Assembly (NCBI RefSeq): GCF_009765375.1
Contig: NZ_VTOK01000002.1
Span: forward strand, 248,001-312,000
Direction of reading: 5' to 3'
Source: Alteribacillus sp. YIM 98480
GTDB taxonomy: Bacteria > Bacillota > Bacilli > Bacillales > Marinococcaceae
Length of the DNA: 64,000 nucleotides
A model generated the notes under the pieces. The model had not been told where the DNA came from and searched no databases. It worked only from the letters and a program-made list of their open reading frames with translations. Shown piece after piece: positions 53,909 through 63,411 of the stretch (positions are counted from its first letter, which is position 1; each line of letters starts with the position of its first letter). Made by a program: the position numbers and the translations under genes.

Positions 53909-55447
53909 ATGTCAGAATCTTCCTATCCGTTATTTAAAGACCAATCTTTGCGCAATAAAATGGTGCCGTATGTTAGACGGTTCTTTACGGATACTTTAAC
54001 TCCAATAGAAGTATTTAGAAAACTTGAAAGTGAAGCCGTATTTCTGCTTGAAAGTAAAGACGAAGCGTCTCCTTGGTCCAGGTATTCATTTATTGGACTA
54101 TCTCCGCAATATAAAATTCAAAGTAAAAATGGGAAATACGTATTTGTAGACAATAGCGAAAGAATATTACTGCAAAATGAAGATCTTGCTGTATTGTTTG
54201 AAGAGTCCATTGCATGGCTGAAACCGGGATCACCTTCCATTGAAGTGCCTTTTAAAGGGGGAGCTGTCGGTGTTATTCCTTACGATACAGTAGAAGAATT
54301 TGAGCCAGACTTGAAATCAAATGATGATTCTGAACGTGAAGATGAAGTTGTTCTTCTATTTTGCCAGACGTTAATTGCCTTGGATCACGATACAAAAGAA
54401 CTAACATTTATTCATTATGACGCCGATAGTCAATCAGATGTATTGCATCGTTATGAAAATTCAAAAGAGATTGTTTCTAGGTTGATGGAACAACTTACTT
54501 TAGGTTCTAAGGAAGAAGCGTTTTTGTCACCAATAGCAAAAACAGTAGATGTTGATTTTGATGGGGTCCGTTCCAATTATCCTAAGGATAAATTTTTGCA
54601 TGATGTGGAGAAAATTAAAGAATATATAAAAGCTGGTGATATCTTTCAAGCCGTACTTTCACAGCGATTTGAAAAGGAGGTCACTGTTTCAGCTTTTGAT
54701 ATATACCGCACCCTTCGAATGATTAATCCATCACCTTATTTATTTTATTTAAAACTTGACGATCAAGAAGTTGTAGGAAGTTCCCCTGAAAGGTTAATTC
54801 AAGTACAGGATAATCATGTGGAAATTCATCCGATTGCTGGGACTAGAAAGCGTGGAACTACAACAGAAGAGGACGGCGAATTAGTCCGTGAACTTTTAGA
54901 TGATGAAAAAGAGAAAGCCGAACACTATATGCTGGTTGATCTTGCAAGGAATGATGTAGGCAGAGTAGCAGAATATGGCTCTGTAGCCACTCCTGTATTA
55001 CTTGAGATCGGGAAATTTTCCCATGTCATGCATATTATTTCGAAAGTAACGGGGAGACTTGCTGCAAATACAAAGCCAATTAAAGCTCTGCAAGCCTCGT
55101 TTCCAGCTGGAACCGTTTCAGGAGCACCAAAATTTAGAGCTATGGAAATATTGAAAGAATTAGAACCTGAGCGACGCGGCATTTATGCAGGAGCAGTTTG
55201 TTATTTAGGATTTGATGGCAACATTGATTCTTGTATAGCCATCAGAACAATGATCGTTAAAAATAATAAAGCTAAAATACAAGCTGGTGCAGGGGTTGTA
55301 GCAGATTCTATACCTGAAAAGGAATTTGAAGAAACGCAAAATAAAGCGGCAGCCTTATTAAAAGCAGTGGAATCTGCAGAAAAAATGTTCGGGAATAATG
55401 GGGAGGAGAATGTTCATGCTGAAAAATATATTGAACGGATGTATTGA
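53909..55447 (+). CDS. trpE: Anthranilate synthase component I
   Basis: Chorismate to anthranilate with a glutamine amidotransferase partner. 512 residues; tryptophan-binding LLESKDEASPWSRYSFIG near the N terminus, catalytic block with PSPYLFYLKL, HPIAGTRKRG, LVDLARNDVGRVAEYGSV and QAGAGVVADS. ATG 53909 follows AGAGGTGAG. No trpG is in the operon; in B. subtilis PabA serves both, and that is expected here (inference). Overlaps trpD by 32 bases. Confidence 0.96.
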   Translation: MSESSYPLFKDQSLRNKMVPYVRRFFTDTLTPIEVFRKLESEAVFLLESKDEASPWSRYSFIGLSPQYKIQSKNGKYVFVDNSERILLQNEDLAVLFEESIAWLKPGSPSIEVPFKGGAVGVIPYDTVEEFEPDLKSNDDSEREDEVVLLFCQTLIALDHDTKELTFIHYDADSQSDVLHRYENSKEIVSRLMEQLTLGSKEEAFLSPIAKTVDVDFDGVRSNYPKDKFLHDVEKIKEYIKAGDIFQAVLSQRFEKEVTVSAFDIYRTLRMINPSPYLFYLKLDDQEVVGSSPERLIQVQDNHVEIHPIAGTRKRGTTTEEDGELVRELLDDEKEKAEHYMLVDLARNDVGRVAEYGSVATPVLLEIGKFSHVMHIISKVTGRLAANTKPIKALQASFPAGTVSGAPKFRAMEILKELEPERRGIYAGAVCYLGFDGNIDSCIAIRTMIVKNNKAKIQAGAGVVADSIPEKEFEETQNKAAALLKAVESAEKMFGNNGEENVHAEKYIERMY

Positions 55448-56441
55448 AGGAGACACGTTGACAGAAGAAAATGCAAAGGCTGCGATGGATGAGATAATGC
55501 AAGGAAATGCAACAGAAAGTCAAATAGCCAGCTTATTAACCGTATTACGTTTTCGCGGGGAGACAGTAGAAGAAATGACAGGTTTTGCAAGATCTATGCG
55601 GGACCATGTAATAAAGATTCCTCATAATGAAAAATTTGTAATTGATACATGCGGAACGGGTGGAGACAAAAGTTCAACATATAATATATCCACTGCTTCT
55701 GCTATTGCTCTTTCTTCTTTTGGCGTAAAAGTAGCTAAACATGGAAATCGTTCTGTCTCATCAAAAAGCGGCAGTGCCGATGTGCTAGAAGAATTAGGCC
55801 TTTCTGTACAGACTACACCAGAAGAAGCAGCTGTCTCTCTGGAGCGTCATGATATGGCTTTTTTATTTGCCCCTTTATACCACGTAGCGATGAAACATGC
55901 AGTTGCTCCTAGAAAAGAAATTGGGTTTCGTACTATTTTCAATTTATTAGGGCCTATAACAAACCCTGCAAATGCAAACGGACAGGTTATAGGGGTTTTT
56001 AATAAAGAGTATGGTTTAAAAATGGCACAGTCTCTTCAGCGCATGGGTGCAGAACGTGCTATGTTTGTTACTGGTGAAGACGGTCTTGACGAAATGACGA
56101 TAACCGGGAAAACATATGTAACGGAACTAATAGATAATGATATTAAGCAGTATTCGATTACACCCGAGCAATTCGGCTTAAAAAGGGCTGACATTAAACC
56201 TGTGCAAGTAAATAACGCAAAGGAAAGCGCTCGTCTGATTGAAGGTATTTTTCAAGGAAGTGTAAGTGGTGCTGCCAAAGATATTCTCGTGCTGAATATA
56301 GCTGCAGGACTATATATTGCAGATCAAACCCCATCCCTTGAAGAAGGGGTTAAGGAAGCTAAGAGAGTAATAGAAAACGGTGAAGTTCTTAAGCAATTGC
56401 AGCGTCTTAGAAAAGAAAAGGTGGAAGAACAGCATGCTTAA
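55416..56441 (+). CDS. trpD: Anthranilate phosphoribosyltransferase
   Basis: 341 residues; second step of tryptophan synthesis. DTCGTGGDKSSTYNIST binds PRPP, then KHGNRSVSSKSGSADVLEELG and FRTIFNLLGPITNPA. ATG 55416 stands 9 bases after GGAGGAG; ATG 55410 is too close. Overlaps trpE and trpC. Confidence 0.95.
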   Translation: MLKNILNGCIEGDTLTEENAKAAMDEIMQGNATESQIASLLTVLRFRGETVEEMTGFARSMRDHVIKIPHNEKFVIDTCGTGGDKSSTYNISTASAIALSSFGVKVAKHGNRSVSSKSGSADVLEELGLSVQTTPEEAAVSLERHDMAFLFAPLYHVAMKHAVAPRKEIGFRTIFNLLGPITNPANANGQVIGVFNKEYGLKMAQSLQRMGAERAMFVTGEDGLDEMTITGKTYVTELIDNDIKQYSITPEQFGLKRADIKPVQVNNAKESARLIEGIFQGSVSGAAKDILVLNIAAGLYIADQTPSLEEGVKEAKRVIENGEVLKQLQRLRKEKVEEQHA

Positions 56442-57207
56442 TAAAATTATTGATACAAAAAAATCAGAAATACAAACTATACAGCTGCCCCCTCAAGCAG
56501 ATGTATCAAAATACTCTTTAAAGAATGCTCTAGCACAACATAGTGACGTGCAGGTTATTGCAGAAGTGAAAAAAGCATCCCCTTCCAAAGGGTTAATCCG
56601 GCCTGGTTTTCATCCAGAAAAAATTGCAGAAAGTTATCAAAAGGGAGGGGCAGCAGCCCTCTCGGTCTTGACTGATGAACCATACTTCCAAGGGAAACGC
56701 GAGTATTTAACGGTGGTAAAACATATGGTATCCATACCTGTGCTGCGAAAAGATTTTATTATCGATAGATTACAAGTAGAAGAAAGTGCAAGAATCGGAG
56801 CAGATGCCATTCTTCTAATAGCAGCAGCTCTTGAGCCGGCCCATCTTCACGAGCTGTACGAGGAAGCACACGAAAAAGGATTAGAAGTACTCGTTGAGTT
56901 TCATTCTAAAGAGGAACTTGAAAGTGTGCTGAAAATCTTTAAACCTGCTATAATTGGTATTAATAACCGGGATTTACGGACTTTTAAAACGACATTGGCA
57001 GTGACAGAGGAATTGAGTGAATTTATCCCTTCTGGCAGTGTGCTTGTAAGCGAGAGCGGTATATATACGAATCAAGATATTCGTACAGTTCAGAATGTCG
57101 GGGCTGATGCTGTTTTAGTTGGTGAATCTTTAATGAGGCAGTCTGACGTCGAACTTGCTTTACGACAATTAAAAGGAGAAAGATCTCATGACTCGTCCTT
57201 ACTTTAA
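56434..57207 (+). CDS. trpC: Indole-3-glycerol-phosphate synthase
   Basis: 257 residues, TIM barrel: IAEVKKASPSKGLIRPGFHPEKIAE, LRKDFIID, ADAILLIAAAL, LVEFHSKEEL, GINNRDLRTF and SESGI. ATG 56434 follows AGGTGG and overlaps the trpD end by 8 bases; overlaps trpF by 20. Confidence 0.96.
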   Translation: MLNKIIDTKKSEIQTIQLPPQADVSKYSLKNALAQHSDVQVIAEVKKASPSKGLIRPGFHPEKIAESYQKGGAAALSVLTDEPYFQGKREYLTVVKHMVSIPVLRKDFIIDRLQVEESARIGADAILLIAAALEPAHLHELYEEAHEKGLEVLVEFHSKEELESVLKIFKPAIIGINNRDLRTFKTTLAVTEELSEFIPSGSVLVSESGIYTNQDIRTVQNVGADAVLVGESLMRQSDVELALRQLKGERSHDSSLL

Positions 57208-57832
57208 ACTATGCGGACTTCATTCAGAACAGGATGTAGAGGCTGCACGTTTTTCCCATGCTGATTATGTAGGGTTTGTATTGGCAGAAAGCAAAAGAAA
57301 AGTATCGCCTAAAGAGGCTGCTTCCTGGCTTGAAAGGCATCCATTGCCGGAAAAGAAGGTAGCAGCCCTCTTTGTTAATGCCCCATTAAAAGACATTAAA
57401 GATGTGGTTAATGTTCTTTCACCTGATATCATTCAACTGCATGGCTCAGAATCTCCTGAAAAGGCAGCAGAGACGAAACTGAAAGTTGGTTTGGAAGTGT
57501 GGAAGGCTCTTCCTCACGATGAAGACACCATAAAGCGAATGGAGTATTATTTAACCAAAGTAGATGGATTTGTTATTGATGCGAAAGTAAAAGGAGCCTG
57601 GGGAGGAACAGGTGAACGTTTTGATTGGTCACACGTTCCAAAATATGTTGAATTTGGAAAAGAACACGGCATTCCTGTTTTCATTGCTGGAGGGGTAAAT
57701 CCAGACAATGTAGAAAAGCTGATGCCATTTCAGCCATGGGGAATTGATCTATCTAGTGGTGTTGAAACAAAAGGTGCAAAAGATAAACAGAAATTGACTC
57801 GTTTGGAAATGAGGTTGAATAAAAATGAGTAG
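57188..57832 (+). CDS. trpF: Phosphoribosylanthranilate isomerase
   Basis: 214 residues, TIM barrel: [15 protein letters not shown] (catalytic Cys), [26 protein letters not shown] and [21 protein letters not shown] at the end. ATG 57188 follows AAAGGAGAA. Separate from trpC, as in Bacillus. Confidence 0.95.
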   Translation: MTRPYFKLCGLHSEQDVEAARFSHADYVGFVLAESKRKVSPKEAASWLERHPLPEKKVAALFVNAPLKDIKDVVNVLSPDIIQLHGSESPEKAAETKLKVGLEVWKALPHDEDTIKRMEYYLTKVDGFVIDAKVKGAWGGTGERFDWSHVPKYVEFGKEHGIPVFIAGGVNPDNVEKLMPFQPWGIDLSSGVETKGAKDKQKLTRLEMRLNKNE

Positions 57833-59027
57833 AGTCTATCCGGACAACAATGGACGTTTCGGCAGTTTTGGAGGGAAATTTGTCCCTGAGACTTTAATGT
57901 ATGCCCTCGAAGAATTAGAAAAATCATTAACAGAAGCATGGGAAGATACGACATTCGTTGAAGAATACAAACATACGTTAGCAGAATATGCTGGTCGTCC
58001 AACTCCTCTCACGTATGCAGAAAGACTTACCCAGAAACTGGGAGGAGCAAAAATTTACTTAAAAAGAGAAGATTTGCTTCACACTGGGGCGCATAAACTT
58101 AACAATGCTGTAGGACAAGCGTTATTAGCTAAACGAATGGGAAAAAGCAAAATCGTAGCAGAAACTGGCGCTGGTCAGCACGGGGTGGCGACGGCAACTG
58201 TTTGTGCACGTCTTGGCCTAGAATGCAAGGTTTTTATGGGAGAAGAAGATATGCGGCGCCAGGAACTAAACGTGTTTAGAATGGAATTGCTAGGTGCTGA
58301 GGTTGTGCCAGCAGTTTCGGGGAGCAAGACATTAAAAGATGCTACAAATGAAGCAATACGTTATTGGGTGGCTAACGTAGAAGACACTTTCTATCTTATC
58401 GGCTCTGTTGTTGGTCCGCATCCTTATCCAAAAATGGTCAGAGATTTTCAACGAATTATTGGAGATGAAACAAAAGAGCAATTACAAGATAAAGAAGGGA
58501 CTCTGCCAGATGCAGCAGCAGCATGTGTTGGGGGAGGAAGCAATGCTATCGGTATGTTTTATCCATTTTTAGAAGATAATGTAGAACTATTTGGAGCAGA
58601 AGCAGCAGGGAAAGGCATATCGACTAAAAAGCATGCAGCTACTATAACGAAAGGAACTAAAGGGGTTATTCATGGATCGCTCACTTATTTAATTCAGGAT
58701 GAAAATGGGCAGATTATCGAGCCTTACTCCATTTCGGCGGGTCTTGATTATCCGGGAATTGGACCAGAGCATGCTTATCTTGCAGAAAGCGGCCGAGTCG
58801 CTTATGAAGGAGTGACTGATAAAGAAGCGCTAGAAGCCCTATCGCTATTAACACGAGCAGAAGGAATACTGCCTGCAATTGAATCTGCACATGCTTTGCA
58901 CCTTGCTTTTAAAAAAGCAAAAGAGATGAAGGAAGGACAAACCATTGTCATCTGTTTATCCGGAAGAGGAGATAAAGATGTTAATTCCATAAAAGAAGAA
59001 TGGAAAAGGAGTCTAAATCATGACTAG
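57825..59027 (+). CDS. trpB: Tryptophan synthase beta chain
   Basis: 400 residues, PLP enzyme joining indole and serine. [49 protein letters not shown] with the PLP lysine, [12 protein letters not shown] and [14 protein letters not shown]. Overlaps trpF and trpA by 8 bases each. Uses serine, which the T-box controlled SerA helps provide. Confidence 0.97.
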   Translation: MSRVYPDNNGRFGSFGGKFVPETLMYALEELEKSLTEAWEDTTFVEEYKHTLAEYAGRPTPLTYAERLTQKLGGAKIYLKREDLLHTGAHKLNNAVGQALLAKRMGKSKIVAETGAGQHGVATATVCARLGLECKVFMGEEDMRRQELNVFRMELLGAEVVPAVSGSKTLKDATNEAIRYWVANVEDTFYLIGSVVGPHPYPKMVRDFQRIIGDETKEQLQDKEGTLPDAAAACVGGGSNAIGMFYPFLEDNVELFGAEAAGKGISTKKHAATITKGTKGVIHGSLTYLIQDENGQIIEPYSISAGLDYPGIGPEHAYLAESGRVAYEGVTDKEALEALSLLTRAEGILPAIESAHALHLAFKKAKEMKEGQTIVICLSGRGDKDVNSIKEEWKRSLNHD

Positions 59028-59829
59028 ATTGAGTGTGAATGAAGCGGCTAAAAAAGCAGATTATCCACTATTTATACCGTTTATTATGGCAGGAGATCCC
59101 GATCCATCTACAACAATTGAACTTGCGCTTCGTATGGAAGAAGCAGGTGCACATATTGTAGAACTAGGAATTCCTTATTCGGATCCCCTGGCTGATGGTC
59201 CGGTGCTTCAGCGTTCGGCAAAAAGAGCTTTGCAGCAGGGAATGAGTCTTACGCGCGCGATGGAGCTTGTGCCAGACATGAGAAGAAGAGGTTTAACGAT
59301 CCCCGTTATCATATTTACGTATTATAATCCAGTATTGCAAATGGGAGCAAAAACCTTTCTTGATAAAGTCAAAGAAAATGAAGCTGATGGAGTTTTAATT
59401 CCAGATCTGCCATATGAAGAAAGCCAGGATCTCACAGTAACTGCTAAAGAAAATGGCCTGGCTAATATTTCACTTGTTGCCCCCACATCGTCGACGAGAA
59501 TCGAGAAAATAGCGAACAAGGCAGAAGGGTTTTTATACTGTGTATCCAGTTTAGGAGTTACGGGAACGAGGGAGTCTTTTTCAGAGGAAGCATACACATT
59601 TATAAAAAATGTCAATTCGAGCAGCAAAGTTCCTGTAGCTGTCGGCTTTGGTATTTCAAAACCTGAACACGTAGAGAATCTCCAAGGAGTATGTAATGGA
59701 GTTATAGTAGGCAGTGCTATTATGAAAAAAGTAGAAGAACGTTTAAGCGAGTTATCACAAGAAGGAAAAATGAAACAAAATGCTCTCGAAGAAATAAAAT
59801 CATTTGTTTCTTCTCTCATTTCGTCGTAA
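59020..59829 (+). CDS. trpA: Tryptophan synthase alpha chain
   Basis: 269 residues, TIM barrel that cleaves indole-3-glycerol phosphate. [44 protein letters not shown] contains the catalytic Glu and Asp; also [12 protein letters not shown] and [10 protein letters not shown]. Overlaps trpB. Followed 44 bases later by hisC with no terminator. Confidence 0.97.
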   Translation: MTRLSVNEAAKKADYPLFIPFIMAGDPDPSTTIELALRMEEAGAHIVELGIPYSDPLADGPVLQRSAKRALQQGMSLTRAMELVPDMRRRGLTIPVIIFTYYNPVLQMGAKTFLDKVKENEADGVLIPDLPYEESQDLTVTAKENGLANISLVAPTSSTRIEKIANKAEGFLYCVSSLGVTGTRESFSEEAYTFIKNVNSSSKVPVAVGFGISKPEHVENLQGVCNGVIVGSAIMKKVEERLSELSQEGKMKQNALEEIKSFVSSLISS

Positions 59830-59873
59830 CATAGAACAAGAGAGTAGAATTTATTAAGGTGAGGTGCTAAAGT

Positions 59874-60980
59874 ATGAAGTTCAAATCACAAATATTGGGG
59901 ATGACGCCATATAAACCGGGAAAGCCAATAGAAGAAGTAAAAAAAGAACTCGGTTTAAAGGTAGTCCATAAATTAGCTTCAAATGAAAATCCATATGGTG
60001 CCTCTCCAAAAGTACAGGAAGCGATTAAACAAGCGGCATTGCATCCTGAAGTGTACCCTGATGGTTATGCGGCAAACATTAGAGAAGCAGTGGCCGAACA
60101 TTTAAATGTTAAGCAGAGTCAATTATTATTTGGAGCTGGTTCAGATGAGGTCATTTTAATGCTTTGCCGTGCTTTATTGACACCAGATACCAATACCGTG
60201 ATGGCAACTCCGTCTTTTTCTCAATATAAACATAATGCTGTTATTGAAGGGGCTGAAATTAGAGAAGTTCCATTAAAAAATGGCATACATGACCTGCCAG
60301 CCATGCTCAATCAAATAAATGACAAGACAAGGATTGTATGGGTTTGTAATCCGAATAATCCTTCTGGCACATATGTTGGAAAAGAGGAGTTTGAAGATTT
60401 TTTACAGCAAGTTCCTGATCACGTCCTTGTCGTATCGGATGAAGCTTATATTGAATATGTTACAGCCAAAGATTTTCCTAATACGCTTTCCTATTTAGAT
60501 AATTTTTCTAACTTAATGGTGCTCAGAACTTTTTCTAAGGCTTACGGCCTGGCTTCTATGCGAATCGGCTACGGTGTTGCTGCCGAAGATCTAATGAATA
60601 AACTTGATCCAGTTCGGCCGCCCTTCAATACGACCACGATTGCACAGCATGCCGCTATTGCAGCATTAAATGACAAAGCGTATATAGAAGATTGCAGAAT
60701 AAAAAATAGAGAGGCGTTGGATCAATTTGAAGCCTTCTGTGAGGACAGAAAACTTTCCTATCTGCCTTCACAGACGAATTTTATGTTAATTCATACAGGC
60801 ATTTCGGGCGATGAAATGTTTACTTCCTTGTTGAAGAAAGGAATTATTGTTCGTTCAGGAGAAGCTCTTGGTTTTCCAGAGTGGATACGGATTACAACTG
60901 GTACGAGTGAGCAAAACAAATATTTCTTACAGGCATTGGAAGAATGTTTACATGAACACAAACATTCTATTAAAGGATAA
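59874..60980 (+). CDS. hisC: Histidinol-phosphate / aromatic aminotransferase
   Basis: 368 residues, PLP type I fold. KLASNENPYGASPKVQEAI, VTVMATPSFSQY-like block (here TVMATPSFSQYKHN), VWVCNPNNPSGT, VVSDEAYIEY and the PLP lysine in LRTFSKAYGLASMRIGYG. In Bacillus this enzyme serves both histidine and Tyr/Phe synthesis, which explains its place in the aromatic operon. GGTGAGGTGC precedes the ATG. Confidence 0.94.
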   Translation: MKFKSQILGMTPYKPGKPIEEVKKELGLKVVHKLASNENPYGASPKVQEAIKQAALHPEVYPDGYAANIREAVAEHLNVKQSQLLFGAGSDEVILMLCRALLTPDTNTVMATPSFSQYKHNAVIEGAEIREVPLKNGIHDLPAMLNQINDKTRIVWVCNPNNPSGTYVGKEEFEDFLQQVPDHVLVVSDEAYIEYVTAKDFPNTLSYLDNFSNLMVLRTFSKAYGLASMRIGYGVAAEDLMNKLDPVRPPFNTTTIAQHAAIAALNDKAYIEDCRIKNREALDQFEAFCEDRKLSYLPSQTNFMLIHTGISGDEMFTSLLKKGIIVRSGEALGFPEWIRITTGTSEQNKYFLQALEECLHEHKHSIKG

Positions 60981-60987
60981 ATCTAAC

Positions 60988-61031
60988 GCAGCGGCCTGAT
61001 TCTAGTAGTTTTATAAAGAATAGTCCGCTGC
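60988..61031 (+). other. Weak hairpin between hisC and tyrA
   Basis: GCAGCGG (60988-60994) and CCGCTGC (61025-61031) pair around a 30-base A/T-rich loop, then CTTTTG. May be a weak terminator or mRNA processing structure. Confidence 0.4.
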
Positions 61032-61094
61032 CTTTTGAGTTCGGAGAGAAATCTTTTAGTGCCTCGAAAGAAAAGAGAAGGAGGGGCAGGATTG

Positions 61095-62195
61095 GTGAAA
61101 AGAAAAATATGCATTATTGGTATGGGTCTTATAGGAGGGTCCATCGCTTTAGCCATAAAAAAAGAGCATAATGTACATATTACGGGAATTGATATTGACA
61201 GCAATCAATTAAAATTGGCTCAGTCACTAGGAGTCATTGATGAACCCGCCGAAGAATTAGCAGCAGGCGTAGAAGATGCGGATTTAATCATTATTGCTGT
61301 TCCTGTTACAAAAACAGAATGTATAATTGAAGAATTAGAGACCCTCTCATTAAAGAGTGGGGCTATTGTAACGGACGTTGGCAGTACAAAGGAAAGAATA
61401 TTTCATAAAGCAAAGCAGTTATACAACAAAGGTGTAACTTTTATTGGGGGCCATCCTATGGCAGGATCCCATAAAAGCGGAGTCCAGGCAGCTAAGTCTC
61501 ATTTATTTGAAAATGCATTTTATATACTAACACCTTGTGAAAATACAAACACTAATAAAATCATTCAACTTCAAAACTGGCTGAAAGGGACAAAAGCCCG
61601 TTTTATCGAATTGACACCCAAACAACATGATAAACTTGCAGGATTGATCAGCCACTTTCCTCATATCATTGCTGCGGGACTGGTCCATCAAGTAAAAAAT
61701 ACAGAAAATGAAGACGAGCTTGTTTCTAGGCTGGCAGCAGGCGGCTTTCGTGACATTACGCGTATTGCTTCCGCAAGCCCGGTAATGTGGAGAGATATTC
61801 TTTTACACAATAAAGATACTATATTATCACTTCTTCATAATTGGAAAGAAGAAATGAACAATGTCGAACAGATGCTGAATGAAGAAGATCCAACTGAAAT
61901 TTTACATTATTTTTCTGCGGCTAAAACGTTCAGAGATGGTCTTCCAACAAAAGAAAAAGGTGCTTTACCGGCATTTTATGACTTATTTGTAGATGTCCCG
62001 GACCACCCAGGTGTAATATCTGATGTGACGGGAATTTTAGGTGAAGCAGATATTAGTATTACTAACATTCGTATTATTGAAACGCGAGAGGATATAATGG
62101 GAGTGTTGCAGCTTTCTTTCCGAACAGAATATGACCGGGAAGAAGGACGTCAACATTTAGAGAATGCTTTATACGAAACATATGTTATGGAATAA
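61095..62195 (+). CDS. tyrA: Prephenate dehydrogenase with ACT domain
   Basis: Prephenate to 4-hydroxyphenylpyruvate. 366 residues: NAD motif CIIGMGLIGGSIALA at 5-19, VTDVGSTKERI, FIGGHPMAGSHKSGVQAA with the catalytic His, and HHIIAAGL-like segment (HFPHIIAAGL). A C-terminal ACT domain follows (VDVPDHPGVISDVTGILGE), for tyrosine feedback. GTG 61095 follows AAGGAGGGG by 8 bases; upstream in-frame codons give no conserved sequence. Confidence 0.95.
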   Translation: MKRKICIIGMGLIGGSIALAIKKEHNVHITGIDIDSNQLKLAQSLGVIDEPAEELAAGVEDADLIIIAVPVTKTECIIEELETLSLKSGAIVTDVGSTKERIFHKAKQLYNKGVTFIGGHPMAGSHKSGVQAAKSHLFENAFYILTPCENTNTNKIIQLQNWLKGTKARFIELTPKQHDKLAGLISHFPHIIAAGLVHQVKNTENEDELVSRLAAGGFRDITRIASASPVMWRDILLHNKDTILSLLHNWKEEMNNVEQMLNEEDPTEILHYFSAAKTFRDGLPTKEKGALPAFYDLFVDVPDHPGVISDVTGILGEADISITNIRIIETREDIMGVLQLSFRTEYDREEGRQHLENALYETYVME

Positions 62196-62202
62196 AAAAA
62201 CA

Positions 62203-62252
62203 GCAGCAAACTATTCTGGAGGATTGTAAAATTCACAAGGATAGTTTGTTGT
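62203..62252 (+). terminator. Terminator-like hairpin after tyrA
   Basis: GCAGCAAACTATTCT (62203-62217) pairs with AGGATAGTTTGTTGT (62238-62252), 15 bp with three G-U pairs, but no strong T run follows. Confidence 0.55.
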
Positions 62253-62287
62253 TTGAAATTCTATTTAAATTAAAACATAAAATATTA

Positions 62288-62417
62288 TTGACTTTTACCT
62301 GCACTTCGTTATAATAAAAGTAGCGTATGGTTTCTCTCCACTCCTATCCATACTCTTAATTGAATAGCATTTTTGCTAACCCGATTTGTAAGCGTTTACT
62401 TATCGGGTGTTTTTTTG
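62288..62417 (+). ncRNA. Candidate small RNA or attenuator: promoter, hairpins, terminator
   Basis: TTGACT (62288-62293), 16-base spacer and TATAAT (62310-62315) place a start near 62322. The ~95-base transcript has TATGG/CCATA (about 62325-62351) and ends at ACCCGAT (62379-62385) pairing with ATCGGGT (62402-62408), inner GTAA/TTAC pair, then seven T. No open frame with a ribosome site lies inside. It could be an independent small RNA or a leader that controls the next gene at 62519. No known RNA family recognised. Confidence 0.5.
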
Positions 62418-62518
62418 TCTGCAAGTCCTTTTGTACTAACGGCCTTTACCTGCACAGTTCATATTTTTTCGTTTTAGCTCATATCTTCGTGTAAAAGACA
62501 AGAAAGGTGAGGAAAACG

Positions 62519-63394
62519 ATGAAATATTGGCTCGTTAGTGCTTCGGAAACAGACAGAGGAAAGATCAATATGAAAATTGAAAATCAATCTATTTTATATA
62601 GAGGACGTCATCAATTTGATACTACGATAAAAATAAATGCCAAAGGTTTTCGCATAGAACCTGCAAAAGTGGCAATAGGTGGAGCAGTGAAGCAATTTTG
62701 CGGGAACGATAGTGTAGAAAGATGGAAGAAGTTAATAAGAAAAGGGATCACTACCTCTCTAATGATTATGCCGATATCTAAAATAAAAAAAATAGAAAAG
62801 ATAACAGAAGAATCACTATCTTGTTTAGATAAAGCTCCTATTGATTTTATACTTGTTCCATCTATTAATAGTAGAGATTTCACCCCTGAAGTGGTTAAAT
62901 GGTTAATAAAAAATAACTATCCAATGGTTGAGGTTTTTTTTACTTCTTTAAAAGAATGTCAGTACGTTTCTTGGGATTGGGTTAAGCAAGCTGTTGGTCC
63001 TTCTTCGATAAGCTTTACCTTTTGTTTTCCGCCTCTTTATACAAAGGAAGATTTACGATTGAAAGAGAATTGGGAGACAGCACTTTCTCAGTTATTTAAT
63101 ATAGTTACCTTTCAAAGAGGGGCAGCATTAAATAAAGATGAAATGCAGATAACCGGAGTTTATCCTTCTAAAGGCACAATTGCTCGAGGAGATGCTGATT
63201 ATTTGTTATACTATGATTTCAAAAGAGAACAAATAGAAAACGAAGTATCTGCAAAAATGGGACAAGAACCTGATATTGTAGTATTAAGAGGGAAGGTTTT
63301 AAAGGCTGGATCACATATACAGATTGGTGAAGGGTTTGGGCGTTGTTGTAATGACTTTCTCCCCGGACGCCTTCGTTCGATAAATGGTGTGTAA
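62519..63394 (+). CDS. Amidohydrolase-like protein without metal ligands
   Basis: 291 residues, function unknown. The C-terminal part resembles the end of amidohydrolases: GVYPSKGTIARGDADYLLYY (213-232) and PDIVVLRGKVLKAG (251-264) match the usual 'KGxIxxGxDADLVxxD ... xxVxxRGxxxxxG' pattern. The HxH and other metal ligands of the catalytic barrel are not seen, so it is probably not an active hydrolase of the classical kind. AAAGGTGAGG 9 bases before ATG 62519 supports the start. It occupies the place where B. subtilis has EPSP synthase (aroE). Confidence 0.7.
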   Translation: MKYWLVSASETDRGKINMKIENQSILYRGRHQFDTTIKINAKGFRIEPAKVAIGGAVKQFCGNDSVERWKKLIRKGITTSLMIMPISKIKKIEKITEESLSCLDKAPIDFILVPSINSRDFTPEVVKWLIKNNYPMVEVFFTSLKECQYVSWDWVKQAVGPSSISFTFCFPPLYTKEDLRLKENWETALSQLFNIVTFQRGAALNKDEMQITGVYPSKGTIARGDADYLLYYDFKREQIENEVSAKMGQEPDIVVLRGKVLKAGSHIQIGEGFGRCCNDFLPGRLRSINGV

Positions 63395-63411
63395 ACGTTG
63401 GAGGGTTAAAA

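Noticed and set aside
59322-59819. 165-residue minus-strand ORF
   Set aside because: Antisense to trpA, no ribosome site, composition typical of a shadow frame.
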